From: Micromonospora radicis | Lineage (GTDB): Bacteria > Actinomycetota > Actinomycetes > Mycobacteriales > Micromonosporaceae | Direction: 5' to 3' | Length of the DNA: 64,000 bases | Assembly (NCBI RefSeq): GCF_003583405.1 | Contig: NZ_QXEC01000007.1 | Coordinates: 160,564 to 224,563 of the forward strand | Part shown: piece by piece, positions 9,304 to 16,595 of the stretch | Layout: every line of letters starts with the position of its first letter | Numbering within the stretch: position 1 is the first letter of the stretch | Program-made: the position numbers and the translations under genes | The notes under the pieces: model-generated | Told to the model about the DNA's origin: nothing | Seen by the model: the letters and a program-made list of their open reading frames with translations, nothing else | Databases searched by the model: none

Positions 9304-10041
9304 ATGAGCGATACCGAGCCGGCGATCCTCGCCGAGCACCTGGCCAAGCGCTACCGGGCGGTCCGGGCGGTGGTCGACGTGAGCCTGCGGGTGGACGTCG
9401 GTGAGACCGTCGGCGTCCTCGGCACCAACGGCGCGGGGAAGACCACCACGGTCGAGATGATCGCCGGGTTGCGCGTACCCGACGAGGGGCGGGTCCGGGT
9501 CCTCGGGCTGGACCCGCGAACCGACCGGGCGCGGCTGCGACAGGTGCTGGGCGTGCAGTTGCAGCACGCCCACCTGCACCACGCGCTGCGGGTCTCGGAG
9601 CTGGTCGACCTGTACCGCAGTTTCTATCCCGATCCCCGGTCCGCGGCCGAGCTGCTGGATCTGGTCGACCTCGCCGGGCAGCGCCGAACGGTGTTCGACA
9701 AGTTGTCCGGCGGCCAGCAGCAGCGGCTGTCGATCGCGCTGGCCCTGGCCGGGCGCCCGCGGGTGGCGATCCTCGACGAGTTGACCACCGGGCTGGACCC
9801 GAAGGCCCGGCGGCGCATGTGGAGCACCGTCGAGCAGCTGAGGGCCGAGGGCGTGACCGTGCTGCTGGTCAGCCACGCGATGGAGGAGGTCGAACGACTG
9901 TGTGACCGGGTGGTCGTCCTCGACGGCGGCCGGGTGCTCGCGCTGGACACCCCCGCCGGGCTGGTCGCCCGGTCGGGCACGGCCACCCTCGACGACGCGT
10001 TCGTCGCGCTGACCGGCAAGGATCTGGAGGAGACAAGATGA
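9304..10041 (+). CDS. ABC exporter ATP-binding protein
   Basis: 245 aa, one ABC domain: Walker A GTNGAGKTT, signature LSGGQQQR, Walker B VAILDELTTGLD and switch His in LLVSHAM. DrrA/CcmA-like subfamily used with ABC-2 permeases for drug or lipid efflux. GGAGGG precedes the ATG by one to two bases less than ideal spacing, and a possible -10 (TAGCGT, 9290-9295) is so close that the transcript may be nearly leaderless. Coupled to the permease by an ATGA overlap and divergent from the two-component genes. Confidence 0.92.
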   Translation: MSDTEPAILAEHLAKRYRAVRAVVDVSLRVDVGETVGVLGTNGAGKTTTVEMIAGLRVPDEGRVRVLGLDPRTDRARLRQVLGVQLQHAHLHHALRVSELVDLYRSFYPDPRSAAELLDLVDLAGQRRTVFDKLSGGQQQRLSIALALAGRPRVAILDELTTGLDPKARRRMWSTVEQLRAEGVTVLLVSHAMEEVERLCDRVVVLDGGRVLALDTPAGLVARSGTATLDDAFVALTGKDLEETR

Positions 10042-10820
10042 GTCAGGTGTCCGTACCCGCACCGGTCACGGCGTACCGGCCGGGTGTCCGGTCGCTGGTC
10101 ACGCTGATCGGGTGCGAGGTGAAGATGGTCCTGCGGGACACCGCCGGCCTGGTCGTACCGCTGGGGTTGCCGCTGTTGATCCTGCTGACCAGCGCCGGTT
10201 CGGCCGGCGGGCAGGTGGTCGCGAACGGGCGTACCGCGCTGGAGGTCTTCGTCCTCCCGCTGGTGCTCGCCATGGTCGTCGCGATGATCGGCATCATCAA
10301 CATGCCGAGTTTCCTGGCCTACTACCGGCGGTCCGGCATCCTCCGCCGGCTCGCGGTCACCCCCGCGTCACCCGGCATGGTGCTGGCCGCCCAGGTGATC
10401 GCGAGCGTGCTCCAGGCGCTCGTCGGCATCGCGCTCGCCACCGGCGTGGCGTTCCTGGTGTTCGGGGTCGGCGCACCGGCGGACATCGGGGTCACGCTCG
10501 GTGTCTTCGTGCTCGTGATGGCGGCGATGTACGCCGCCGGCATGATCGTCGCGGCGGTCGCGCCGACGCCGAACTCCGCCGTCGCGATCGGTCTGGTCTT
10601 CTTCTTCCTCGTCGGCGCCCTCGGCGGCATGTTCGGTGGCCCGGACGCGCTACCCGCGCCGCTCGCCACGATCGGCGGCTGGCTGCCCTTCGGTGCGGCC
10701 GTGGCGGCGATCTCCGCGGCCTGGTCCGGTACGGCGGTCGGCGCCGCGCAGCTGGTCGGCCTCGGCACGACCGTCGTCGTCGGCGTCCTGGTCGCGGGGC
10801 TGCTGTTCCGCTGGGAGTGA
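10038..10820 (+). CDS. ABC-2 type exporter permease
   Basis: 260 aa with six predicted membrane helices (for example LVVPLGLPLLILLTSAG, VFVLPLVLAMVVAMIGIINM, LGVFVLVMAAMYAAGMIVAAVA and AIGLVFFFLVGALGGMFGG). ABC2_membrane family partner of the preceding ATPase; start overlaps its stop (ATGA). Together they form an efflux pump, probably induced through the divergent two-component system. Confidence 0.9.
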   Translation: MSQVSVPAPVTAYRPGVRSLVTLIGCEVKMVLRDTAGLVVPLGLPLLILLTSAGSAGGQVVANGRTALEVFVLPLVLAMVVAMIGIINMPSFLAYYRRSGILRRLAVTPASPGMVLAAQVIASVLQALVGIALATGVAFLVFGVGAPADIGVTLGVFVLVMAAMYAAGMIVAAVAPTPNSAVAIGLVFFFLVGALGGMFGGPDALPAPLATIGGWLPFGAAVAAISAAWSGTAVGAAQLVGLGTTVVVGVLVAGLLFRWE

Positions 10821-10882
10821 CCCGCTCCCGCCGGAGCCGCTCCACTCGGCGAACTGCCGCACGCCGGCCTCGCCGACCAGGT

Positions 10883-11872
10883 CACTACGTCAACCAGGCC
10901 GGCACCTTCGTCCCCTGGTCCGGCGGGCAGATCCCGCCGTCGCCGGCACCCGACGCGTCCATCCCCGGGCCGGCCACCGGAGCCGCCACGGCCATCCGGT
11001 TCCCCCGCGGCTTCTCCGGCCGCGTCTACTTCTCCTTCGGCGAGAAGTTCTTCCTCACCCCGACCGGCCTGGTCCAGCCGGCCCCATGGGCGGCCGGCGA
11101 CCCGAACCGCGACATCCTGTTCGACTGGAGCGAGTTCACCTACAACGACGCCGGCCTGTGGCTCACAGCTCGCAGGTGGACATGTTCGCGGTGCCGCACG
11201 CGGTCGCCGTCACCGGCGCCAACGGCGTCACCCGGCGCACCGGCGACGTCGTCTCCGGCGGACGCAACGCCATCGTCAACGGCATCCGCGCCCAGGCCGG
11301 CTGGGCCAACACCGTGCACACCCGCAGCGACGGTACGGTGCTGCGCGTGCTGGCACCCGGCAAGGCCGCCGGTGCCGGCCTGTTCAGCCCGACCTACCTG
11401 GACCCGTACATCGCCACGGCGTGGAATGCGTACACCTCTCGGACGCTGACCGTGACACCGTTCGGTGACCGGCCCGACGTGCGCTACTACGGCCGCACCT
11501 CCGGCAGCGTCCTGACCTTCACCAACGGCGCCGGTCAGGTCGTCGCGTCGTTCAACCGGCCCTCCTCGGCCAGCGTGTGGGGCTGCGACGGCGATCTACC
11601 CGCCCCCAACGACCAGGTGGTCGGACCGATCTCCCGGACGTTGTGCGCCGCGCTGAACCGGGGGCACCCTGGGCACCGTCCACACCCAACCCAGCACCAA
11701 CGCCGCGGAGTTCTACCGCAACAGCCCCACGAACCACTACGCCCGGATCGTCCACGCCAACATGCGCGACGGTAAGGCGTACGCCTTCGCCTTCGACGAC
11801 GTCGGCGCCTTCGAGTCCCTGGTCCACGACGGCGACCCCCACTCCGCCGCCCTGATCCTGAGCCCGTTCTGA
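10883..11872 (+). pseudogene. broken GH64 beta-1,3-glucanase (laminaripentaose-producing type)
   Basis: Three consecutive frames spell one GH64 protein. Segment 1 (10883-11164) carries YVNQAGTFVPWSGGQIPPSP and FDWSEFTYNDAGLWL; segment 2 (11167-11661) carries SSQVDMFAVPHAVAVTGANG and DQVVGPISRTLCAALNRG; segment 3 (11663-11872) carries TNAAEFYRNSPTNHYARIVH and ends ILSPF. The first break is a missing base at about 11165 (AAC read as AC); the second is an extra G in the run 11660-11664. The signal peptide and roughly the first quarter of the catalytic domain are absent, since the permease gene ends at 10820. The 5' loss shows true decay even if one frameshift were a sequencing error. Confidence 0.85.
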
Positions 11873-11915
11873 TCCCGACCATCGAGGTCGACGCGGTCCA
11901 GCTTCGATGATCACG

Positions 11916-11974
11916 CTCGATCCGGGATCGAGTGCCTTCCCACTGGGGCGGAGGCCACTCGATCCCGGATCGAG
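11916..11974. repeat. pair of 17-bp near-palindromes in inverted order
   Basis: CTCGATCCGGGATCGAG at 11916-11932 and CTCGATCCCGGATCGAG at 11958-11974. Each is an almost perfect palindrome with one unpaired centre base, and the second is the exact reverse complement of the first, so the 59-bp unit can also fold as one large stem-loop. It sits in the otherwise empty stretch 11873-12159, where I see no gene. It may be an interspersed repeat family or a terminator-like element. Confidence 0.65.
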
Positions 11975-12159
11975 CGCGGCCCGCCACCGTGCGTGGCGCC
12001 CGACGGTGGCCGCGTATCCGTCGGGCGTCGGCTGGGCGACGCGAGCGGTTCGCGGAGTGGTTGGCGCCCGCATAATCGAGTCAACCGCCCGAGTAAACCT
12101 TCCGGGCGCTGCTGGCTGTATTCGGATGTCAGGTCAGCACCGGAGGAAGGACGCGGCAC

Positions 12160-12375
12160 ATGGTTGACGCTGTCGTGTTGGTGATCGTGGTGACGGGCGC
12201 CCGGTTGGCGTACGCACTGGTGTCGCTCTACACCGGGCCGGCCCGGATCCGGACCCGGGCACAGGCCCTCGCGTTCCTGGTCCGGGCCGCCGGGCCGGGC
12301 GCGGTGGTGGAGGCCGCCGCGCCGGACGGTACGCGGGTGACCGTCCGCTCGGCGCCGCCGGAGGTGGGTCGGTGA
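12160..12375 (+). CDS. small single-span membrane protein upstream of sigma factor
   Basis: 71 aa: an N-terminal hydrophobic helix (VVLVIVVTGARLAYALV) and a basic then acidic cytosolic tail. GGAGGAAGG lies 8-16 bp before the ATG. It ends in a GTGA overlap with the ECF sigma factor gene. It lacks the HxxxCxxC motif of ZAS anti-sigma factors, so I do not call it one, but its size, membrane anchoring and coupling make a regulatory role toward the sigma factor possible. A CATAAT hexamer at 12071-12076 is a candidate -10 for the three-gene unit. Not a family I recognise. Confidence 0.65.
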   Translation: MVDAVVLVIVVTGARLAYALVSLYTGPARIRTRAQALAFLVRAAGPGAVVEAAAPDGTRVTVRSAPPEVGR

Positions 12376-13064
12376 CCGCCCGGCGCGACTTCGCCGGATT
12401 CTTCGCGTACGCGTACTCCGGTGTGTTGGCGCAGGCGATCATGCTGTGCGGTGACCGGGCGGATGCCGAGGACGCGACGCAGGAGGCGTTCGTCGAGGCG
12501 TACCGGGTGTGGGACCGGATCGCGGAGTACGACGTGCCGGAGGCATGGGTCCGGCGGGTGATGGTCCAGCGCCTGTGGAAGGTGTACCGCAGGCGCAAGA
12601 CCGGTCAGGAACGGCTGCTCCAACTACCCGTGCCGGTCCAGGCGGGGCCGGAGCAGACCGCGGAGGCACGCGAGGTGTTGCGGCTGCTCGCCACCCTGCC
12701 GCCTCGGCAACGGATCACGCTGGCCCTGTTCTGTCTGGAGGGCTGGTCGCAGCAGGAGATCGCCGCCGCGCTGCGGATGACGCGCGGCGGGGTGGCCGCC
12801 AACGTGGCCAAGGCGCGGCAGACGTTGAGGGAGGCGCTGGGGATGGCGGCCGACGAGGTGACCGGGCGGGAGCCGCTGGTGGCCGGGATGGGCACGGGCT
12901 GGCTGGGCGGGTTCGGCGCACCTCGGGTCGGCGTCGGCCAGGACCGTCTGGTCGGGGTGCTGTTGGACACCCAGTCCTGGGTACGGGCCGCCGTCGAGAC
13001 CGATCCGCAGTTGGTCGAACGGGCCCGCGCGGCGGTGGCCGACCGGCTCCGGGAGGACCGGTGA
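12372..13064 (+). CDS. ECF-type RNA polymerase sigma factor (SigE-like)
   Basis: 230 aa. Region 2 (FAYAYSGVLAQAIMLCGDRADAEDATQEAF, about residues 10-40) and region 4 (LPPRQRITLALFCLEGWSQQEIAAALRMT, about 115-145) are clear. A ~70-residue C-terminal extension follows region 4, longer than minimal ECF factors. Starts GTG, overlapping the small membrane protein stop, and its stop overlaps the M48 protease start (GTGA), so all three are co-translated. No classical anti-sigma factor is next door, which suggests control by the small membrane protein, by the extension, or at transcription. Confidence 0.88.
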   Translation: MTARRDFAGFFAYAYSGVLAQAIMLCGDRADAEDATQEAFVEAYRVWDRIAEYDVPEAWVRRVMVQRLWKVYRRRKTGQERLLQLPVPVQAGPEQTAEAREVLRLLATLPPRQRITLALFCLEGWSQQEIAAALRMTRGGVAANVAKARQTLREALGMAADEVTGREPLVAGMGTGWLGGFGAPRVGVGQDRLVGVLLDTQSWVRAAVETDPQLVERARAAVADRLREDR

Positions 13065-15217
13065 GCGCCGGCGCGGCCGTACGCCGGGCTCGCCCGTGGC
13101 CGGTGGTCGCGGCCGGCGCGGCACTCGGGTGGCTGCGCGGATTGCTCGCGGTCGGGCTGCTGGCCGGTGTCTACCTGCTGGCCTTCGTGCTGGTCACCGT
13201 GAACGCACTGTTCGTCGTACTGGTGCTCTGGGGTGCGTTCAGCAGACCGTCCGGATACGGCAGCTGGCCGCTGGTGGTCGGTGGGAGCATCGCGGCGATC
13301 TTCGCACTGCTCTACGGGATAGCGACGGTCAGCCGGGTGGAGCAACCGCCACCCGGTGCGGTGTTCCTGCCCCGCCGGCACGCCCCCGAGCTGTGGCGGC
13401 TGGTCGAGGAGTTGGCCCGCGAGTTGGAGACCAGGGCGCCGACGCGGATCTTCCTCACTCCGGAGGTCAACGCGGCGGTGTCGGAGGAAGCCCGGCTGCT
13501 CGGCTTCGCCGTCGGCGAGCGGACCCTGTATCTCGGCGTGCCGTTGCTGAACCAGGTGACGCCGACGCACCTGCGGGCGGTGCTGTGCCACGAGTTCGGT
13601 CACTACGCCGGCCGGCACACCCGGTTCGGCGCGGTCGTCCACCGGGGCGCGGCGTCGTTGGAGTCGGCGTTGTTCCGGCTGCGGATGACCGCGCGGACGA
13701 GACAGGGTGTCTCCGGCTACCCGTGGTTCTACCAGCTGGTGGTCGGCGCGTACGCCAAGGTGTTCCTGTGGGTGTCGCTCGCCGTGCGCCGACGTCAGGA
13801 GTTGGAGGCCGACGCCCGCGCGGCGGAGATGGTCGGTCCGGCCGAGGCCGCCGAGGCGCTGCGCGAGGTCCACGCACTCGGGCAGGCGTGGCGCGGCTTC
13901 ACGGGCATGTTCGTCCAGCCGGTGCAGCGGTTGGGTTTCGTGCCGGCGGACCTGTTCGGCACGTTCGCGACCATGGTGGACGACCCGCAGGTCCGGCAGC
14001 GGTTGGCGGAGCTGCGCCGGAATCCGGTCGAGGCGAACCGGTCGTGGCTGGATTCCCATCCGCCGCTGGCGCGGCGCCTCGCGTCGATCGAGGCACAGTC
14101 GACGGGTGGAGCGCACCCGCCGGACCAGCCACCACCGCTGGTCGTCGACCCGGCGCCGGTGGCGGCCGTGCAGGAGAAGGTGTACGGGTTGGCCCGCACC
14201 CGGCCCACGGAGTTGTCGCCGGAAACCTGGGCGGAGGTGGCCGCCGAGGCGTTCGCGATCGAGCCGGCCGGCCGGCTGCTGGCCGCCGCTCGGGCCGTCG
14301 ACAGGTCCGCGCGCGCCACTCTCGCCACGGTCCTCGACCTGTTGGCGCAGGGCCGCCAGGACGAGCTGGCTCGCCGGCTGACCGAGGCGGCGGAGCCCCG
14401 CGAGCAACTCGCCGAGGCACTGTTCGCGCTGGTCGGCCAGGCACTGGCCGGTACCGGCCAGGCGCGGTGGGTGTTGAGCTGGACGGCGGGTTACCTGCTG
14501 GTGCCGGGCGACGACACCGACCGGGGCCGGGCGGAGCTGGCGGACCTGGAGGCGTTGGTGACCGCTGCCGCCCACGACGCCGCGGCGGTGGGCGCGCTGC
14601 GACGGGGACTGGTCCGGCGCGGGGTTGCGGTACGCGAGCCGGTGCCGCTGCTGCTGCGGACGGTGTCGGCCCCGGCCGGGCCGACCACCGGGGTCGACAT
14701 CGCCGGGCGGCTACCCGACTTCGTCGCCGAGGAGCTGCGCCGGCAGGATTCGGTGCGCCGGGTCACCCTGGTGGTACTGGTGGTACTGGCCGGGCTCTGG
14801 GGCATCACGGTGATCGGCCGGGACGACCCGCTGGATCGTCCACCGGCCGCCAGCAACCTGCGGACGAGCTGGCCGACGCTGCCAGGTCAGCAGCCCTGGC
14901 CGGCGCTGCCCGGTCGGGAGCCAGGGCTACCGTCGGTCAACGACCCGCGCTGGGCGGACCCGGCCTGGCCGCACCCGCTCTCGTCCTACTTCTACCGGCC
15001 GTACCTCGACCCGTCGAATCCGATCCTGGACGCACTGCTGCTGAACGACGCGATCGTGGTGAAGCGGGGTGACACCCTGACCAGGATCGCCGCGCGGCGC
15101 TGTACCACGGTCAGGCACCTACAGAAGATCAACGACATGGGTGACCGGACCACCATCGTGATCGGCCAGTGGCTGCTGGTGCCCGCCCGGCTCGGCAGCC
15201 CCGGGAAGTGCGACTGA
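13061..15217 (+). CDS. membrane M48 metalloprotease with C-terminal LysM domain
   Basis: 718 aa. Two N-terminal membrane helices (about residues 20-50 and 65-90), a gluzincin M48 catalytic core with zinc site HEFGH (His177, His181) and third ligand Glu247 in ELEAD, a long helical region (about 340-570), a third membrane helix (VTLVVLVVLAGLWGITVIG, near 570-590), a Pro/Trp-rich linker and a LysM module in the last ~50 residues (VKRGDTLTRIAARRC...GQWLLVP). M48 proteases act in membrane-protein quality control; LysM binds peptidoglycan, so this fusion could tether the enzyme to the wall. Co-translated with an ECF sigma factor. GTG start set by the overlap. Confidence 0.85.
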   Translation: MSAGAAVRRARPWPVVAAGAALGWLRGLLAVGLLAGVYLLAFVLVTVNALFVVLVLWGAFSRPSGYGSWPLVVGGSIAAIFALLYGIATVSRVEQPPPGAVFLPRRHAPELWRLVEELARELETRAPTRIFLTPEVNAAVSEEARLLGFAVGERTLYLGVPLLNQVTPTHLRAVLCHEFGHYAGRHTRFGAVVHRGAASLESALFRLRMTARTRQGVSGYPWFYQLVVGAYAKVFLWVSLAVRRRQELEADARAAEMVGPAEAAEALREVHALGQAWRGFTGMFVQPVQRLGFVPADLFGTFATMVDDPQVRQRLAELRRNPVEANRSWLDSHPPLARRLASIEAQSTGGAHPPDQPPPLVVDPAPVAAVQEKVYGLARTRPTELSPETWAEVAAEAFAIEPAGRLLAAARAVDRSARATLATVLDLLAQGRQDELARRLTEAAEPREQLAEALFALVGQALAGTGQARWVLSWTAGYLLVPGDDTDRGRAELADLEALVTAAAHDAAAVGALRRGLVRRGVAVREPVPLLLRTVSAPAGPTTGVDIAGRLPDFVAEELRRQDSVRRVTLVVLVVLAGLWGITVIGRDDPLDRPPAASNLRTSWPTLPGQQPWPALPGREPGLPSVNDPRWADPAWPHPLSSYFYRPYLDPSNPILDALLLNDAIVVKRGDTLTRIAARRCTTVRHLQKINDMGDRTTIVIGQWLLVPARLGSPGKCD

Positions 15218-15239
15218 CCCCACGGCCGCGATCGGACGG

Positions 15240-15707
15240 TCAGCCGGCCCGCCACCAGGCGAACCGGTCGCTGCGTCGCCACGAGTAGCCGGTCCCGGCC
15301 GCCGCGAACGGGTCGCGCCGCGACTGCGCGGCCGCGCTGCGACTCGACGTGTCCTCGCCGCCCGGCCCGGCGCCCGCCGTCCACTCGAACGGGTCGGCGA
15401 CCCGCTCGTCCGGCGCCGACGGCGAATCCGGCCCCGACGAATCCGGCCCCGACGACGGATACCGGGGCGAGTCGCGCTGTGCCGTGCCGGTGCCGCGGCG
15501 ACGCCGGTCGTGAGCGGCCCGCCGGGACGGATCCAGCAGCGTCTCGCGGGCGCGGTAGAGCAACCGGAACCGGTCGGCGTCGCCGCCTCGATCGGGATGG
15601 TGGACCAGGGCCGCGCGCCGGAACGCGCGCAGGATCTGGGTCTCGGTGGCGTCCGCCGGCACGCCCAGCAAGGTGTACCAGTCGGGGTCGTCGGTCGCCG
15701 GTCTCAT
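15240..15707 (-). CDS. J-domain (DnaJ-like) small protein
   Basis: 155 aa. N-terminal J domain (about residues 9-62) with the essential HPD tripeptide (HHPDRGG) and typical helix IV (RETLLDPSRRAAHDRRR). The remaining residues are low-complexity, Ser/Pro/Asp-rich, with no zinc or substrate domain, so it is a type III J-protein, expected to stimulate a DnaK ATPase. Its ATG overlaps the stop of the upstream gene (ATGA), pairing it with the unknown protein at 15704-16468. Confidence 0.85.
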   Translation of the reverse strand: MRPATDDPDWYTLLGVPADATETQILRAFRRAALVHHPDRGGDADRFRLLYRARETLLDPSRRAAHDRRRRGTGTAQRDSPRYPSSGPDSSGPDSPSAPDERVADPFEWTAGAGPGGEDTSSRSAAAQSRRDPFAAAGTGYSWRRSDRFAWWRAG

Positions 15708-16468
15708 CCCTGCGCCACCTCCGCCTGCCGGCAGATCAGCTGCCACGACCTACGATGCGCCGGGACGGAACGCCCACTGCCCCGACCGGACACGAACGTC
15801 ACCCAACGCCGCCCGACCAGGTACGCCCAGACGTGTAGCTCGTCGCCGTTGCCCTGGTAGTAGTGGCGGCTGTCGGTCAGCACGTCGCCGTTGACGAACG
15901 GCCACTGGACGCGCGCCTGCGCGTCGGCCGGCAGGTTGCCGAGCAGGTCACGCAGGCCCACCGGCAGCGGCAGGTCCGGCGGCGCCGGTGCGGTCGTCGG
16001 GGCGGCCGGCAACCGCAGCCGGCCCGGCAGCCACCCGCTGGGCTTCTGCACCACCACCGCGTGGCGTAGCGACGACGGGACGAACGGCACCACGGTGAGC
16101 AGTTGGGCCCGACCACCGCGGTCGTTCGCCGTCGGCGTGCACATGGCGAGTCCCCGCGGGCCGAGCACGACGGCGTACGGTCGCTGCTGGTCGGTGGGGT
16201 GACGGCCGGCCCACCAGTCGACTCGCGGCCCGACCCGGGCGATCATGCGGTCACGGACCGGCTCACCCAGCTGCTGCCACCAGTAGTTCCGGCCGTTGCC
16301 CGGACCCAGGCTGAGATCGGCGGCCGGGTGCACCGGTGGGGTGACGCCGACGACGGCGGCGGGCACCGGCTCGCCGGCGGCCCGGCGCGCGAGCAGGCGA
16401 CGCGGTGACCGGACTGGTTCAGCCGGCTGAGTCGACGGAGCTGGCAGGACTGGCTCATTCGACGTCAT
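15704..16468 (-). CDS. protein of unknown function coupled to J-protein
   Basis: 254 aa with a Pro-rich N-terminus (residues 1-55), then a compact domain starting LGPGNGRNYWWQQLGEPVRDRMI with several Trp and Tyr residues, and a basic end. No membrane segment or signal peptide and no motif I recognise. GGGGGAGG lies 7 bp upstream of the chosen ATG. The four-base overlap with the DnaJ-domain gene suggests that the two proteins work together, perhaps as client or co-chaperone. Confidence 0.75.
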   Translation of the reverse strand: MTSNEPVLPAPSTQPAEPVRSPRRLLARRAAGEPVPAAVVGVTPPVHPAADLSLGPGNGRNYWWQQLGEPVRDRMIARVGPRVDWWAGRHPTDQQRPYAVVLGPRGLAMCTPTANDRGGRAQLLTVVPFVPSSLRHAVVVQKPSGWLPGRLRLPAAPTTAPAPPDLPLPVGLRDLLGNLPADAQARVQWPFVNGDVLTDSRHYYQGNGDELHVWAYLVGRRWVTFVSGRGSGRSVPAHRRSWQLICRQAEVAQG

Positions 16469-16526
16469 GGACGCCTCCCCCGGTAGGGCCAGTCCACTGT
16501 ATCGCCGCCACGCCCGACACCGGAAC

Positions 16527-16573
16527 CGTCGAGCACCGCCCGCCGTCCCGGCAGGGCGTGGCGGTGCTCGACG
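16527..16573 (-). terminator. terminator of the ABC-F gene
   Basis: Perfect 14-bp stem CGTCGAGCACCGCC (16527-16540) / GGCGGTGCTCGACG (16560-16573) with a 19-base loop, 22 bp past the ABC-F stop codon and before the next start on the same strand. Confidence 0.7.
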
Positions 16574-16595
16574 CGCCGTTGCGCCGTCCGGCCCG

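Noticed and set aside
12605..14575. Long open frame antisense to the sigma factor and M48 protease genes
   Set aside because: Typical high-GC shadow: Arg/Gln/Pro-rich translation, no domain, and the sense strand carries clear catalytic motifs.
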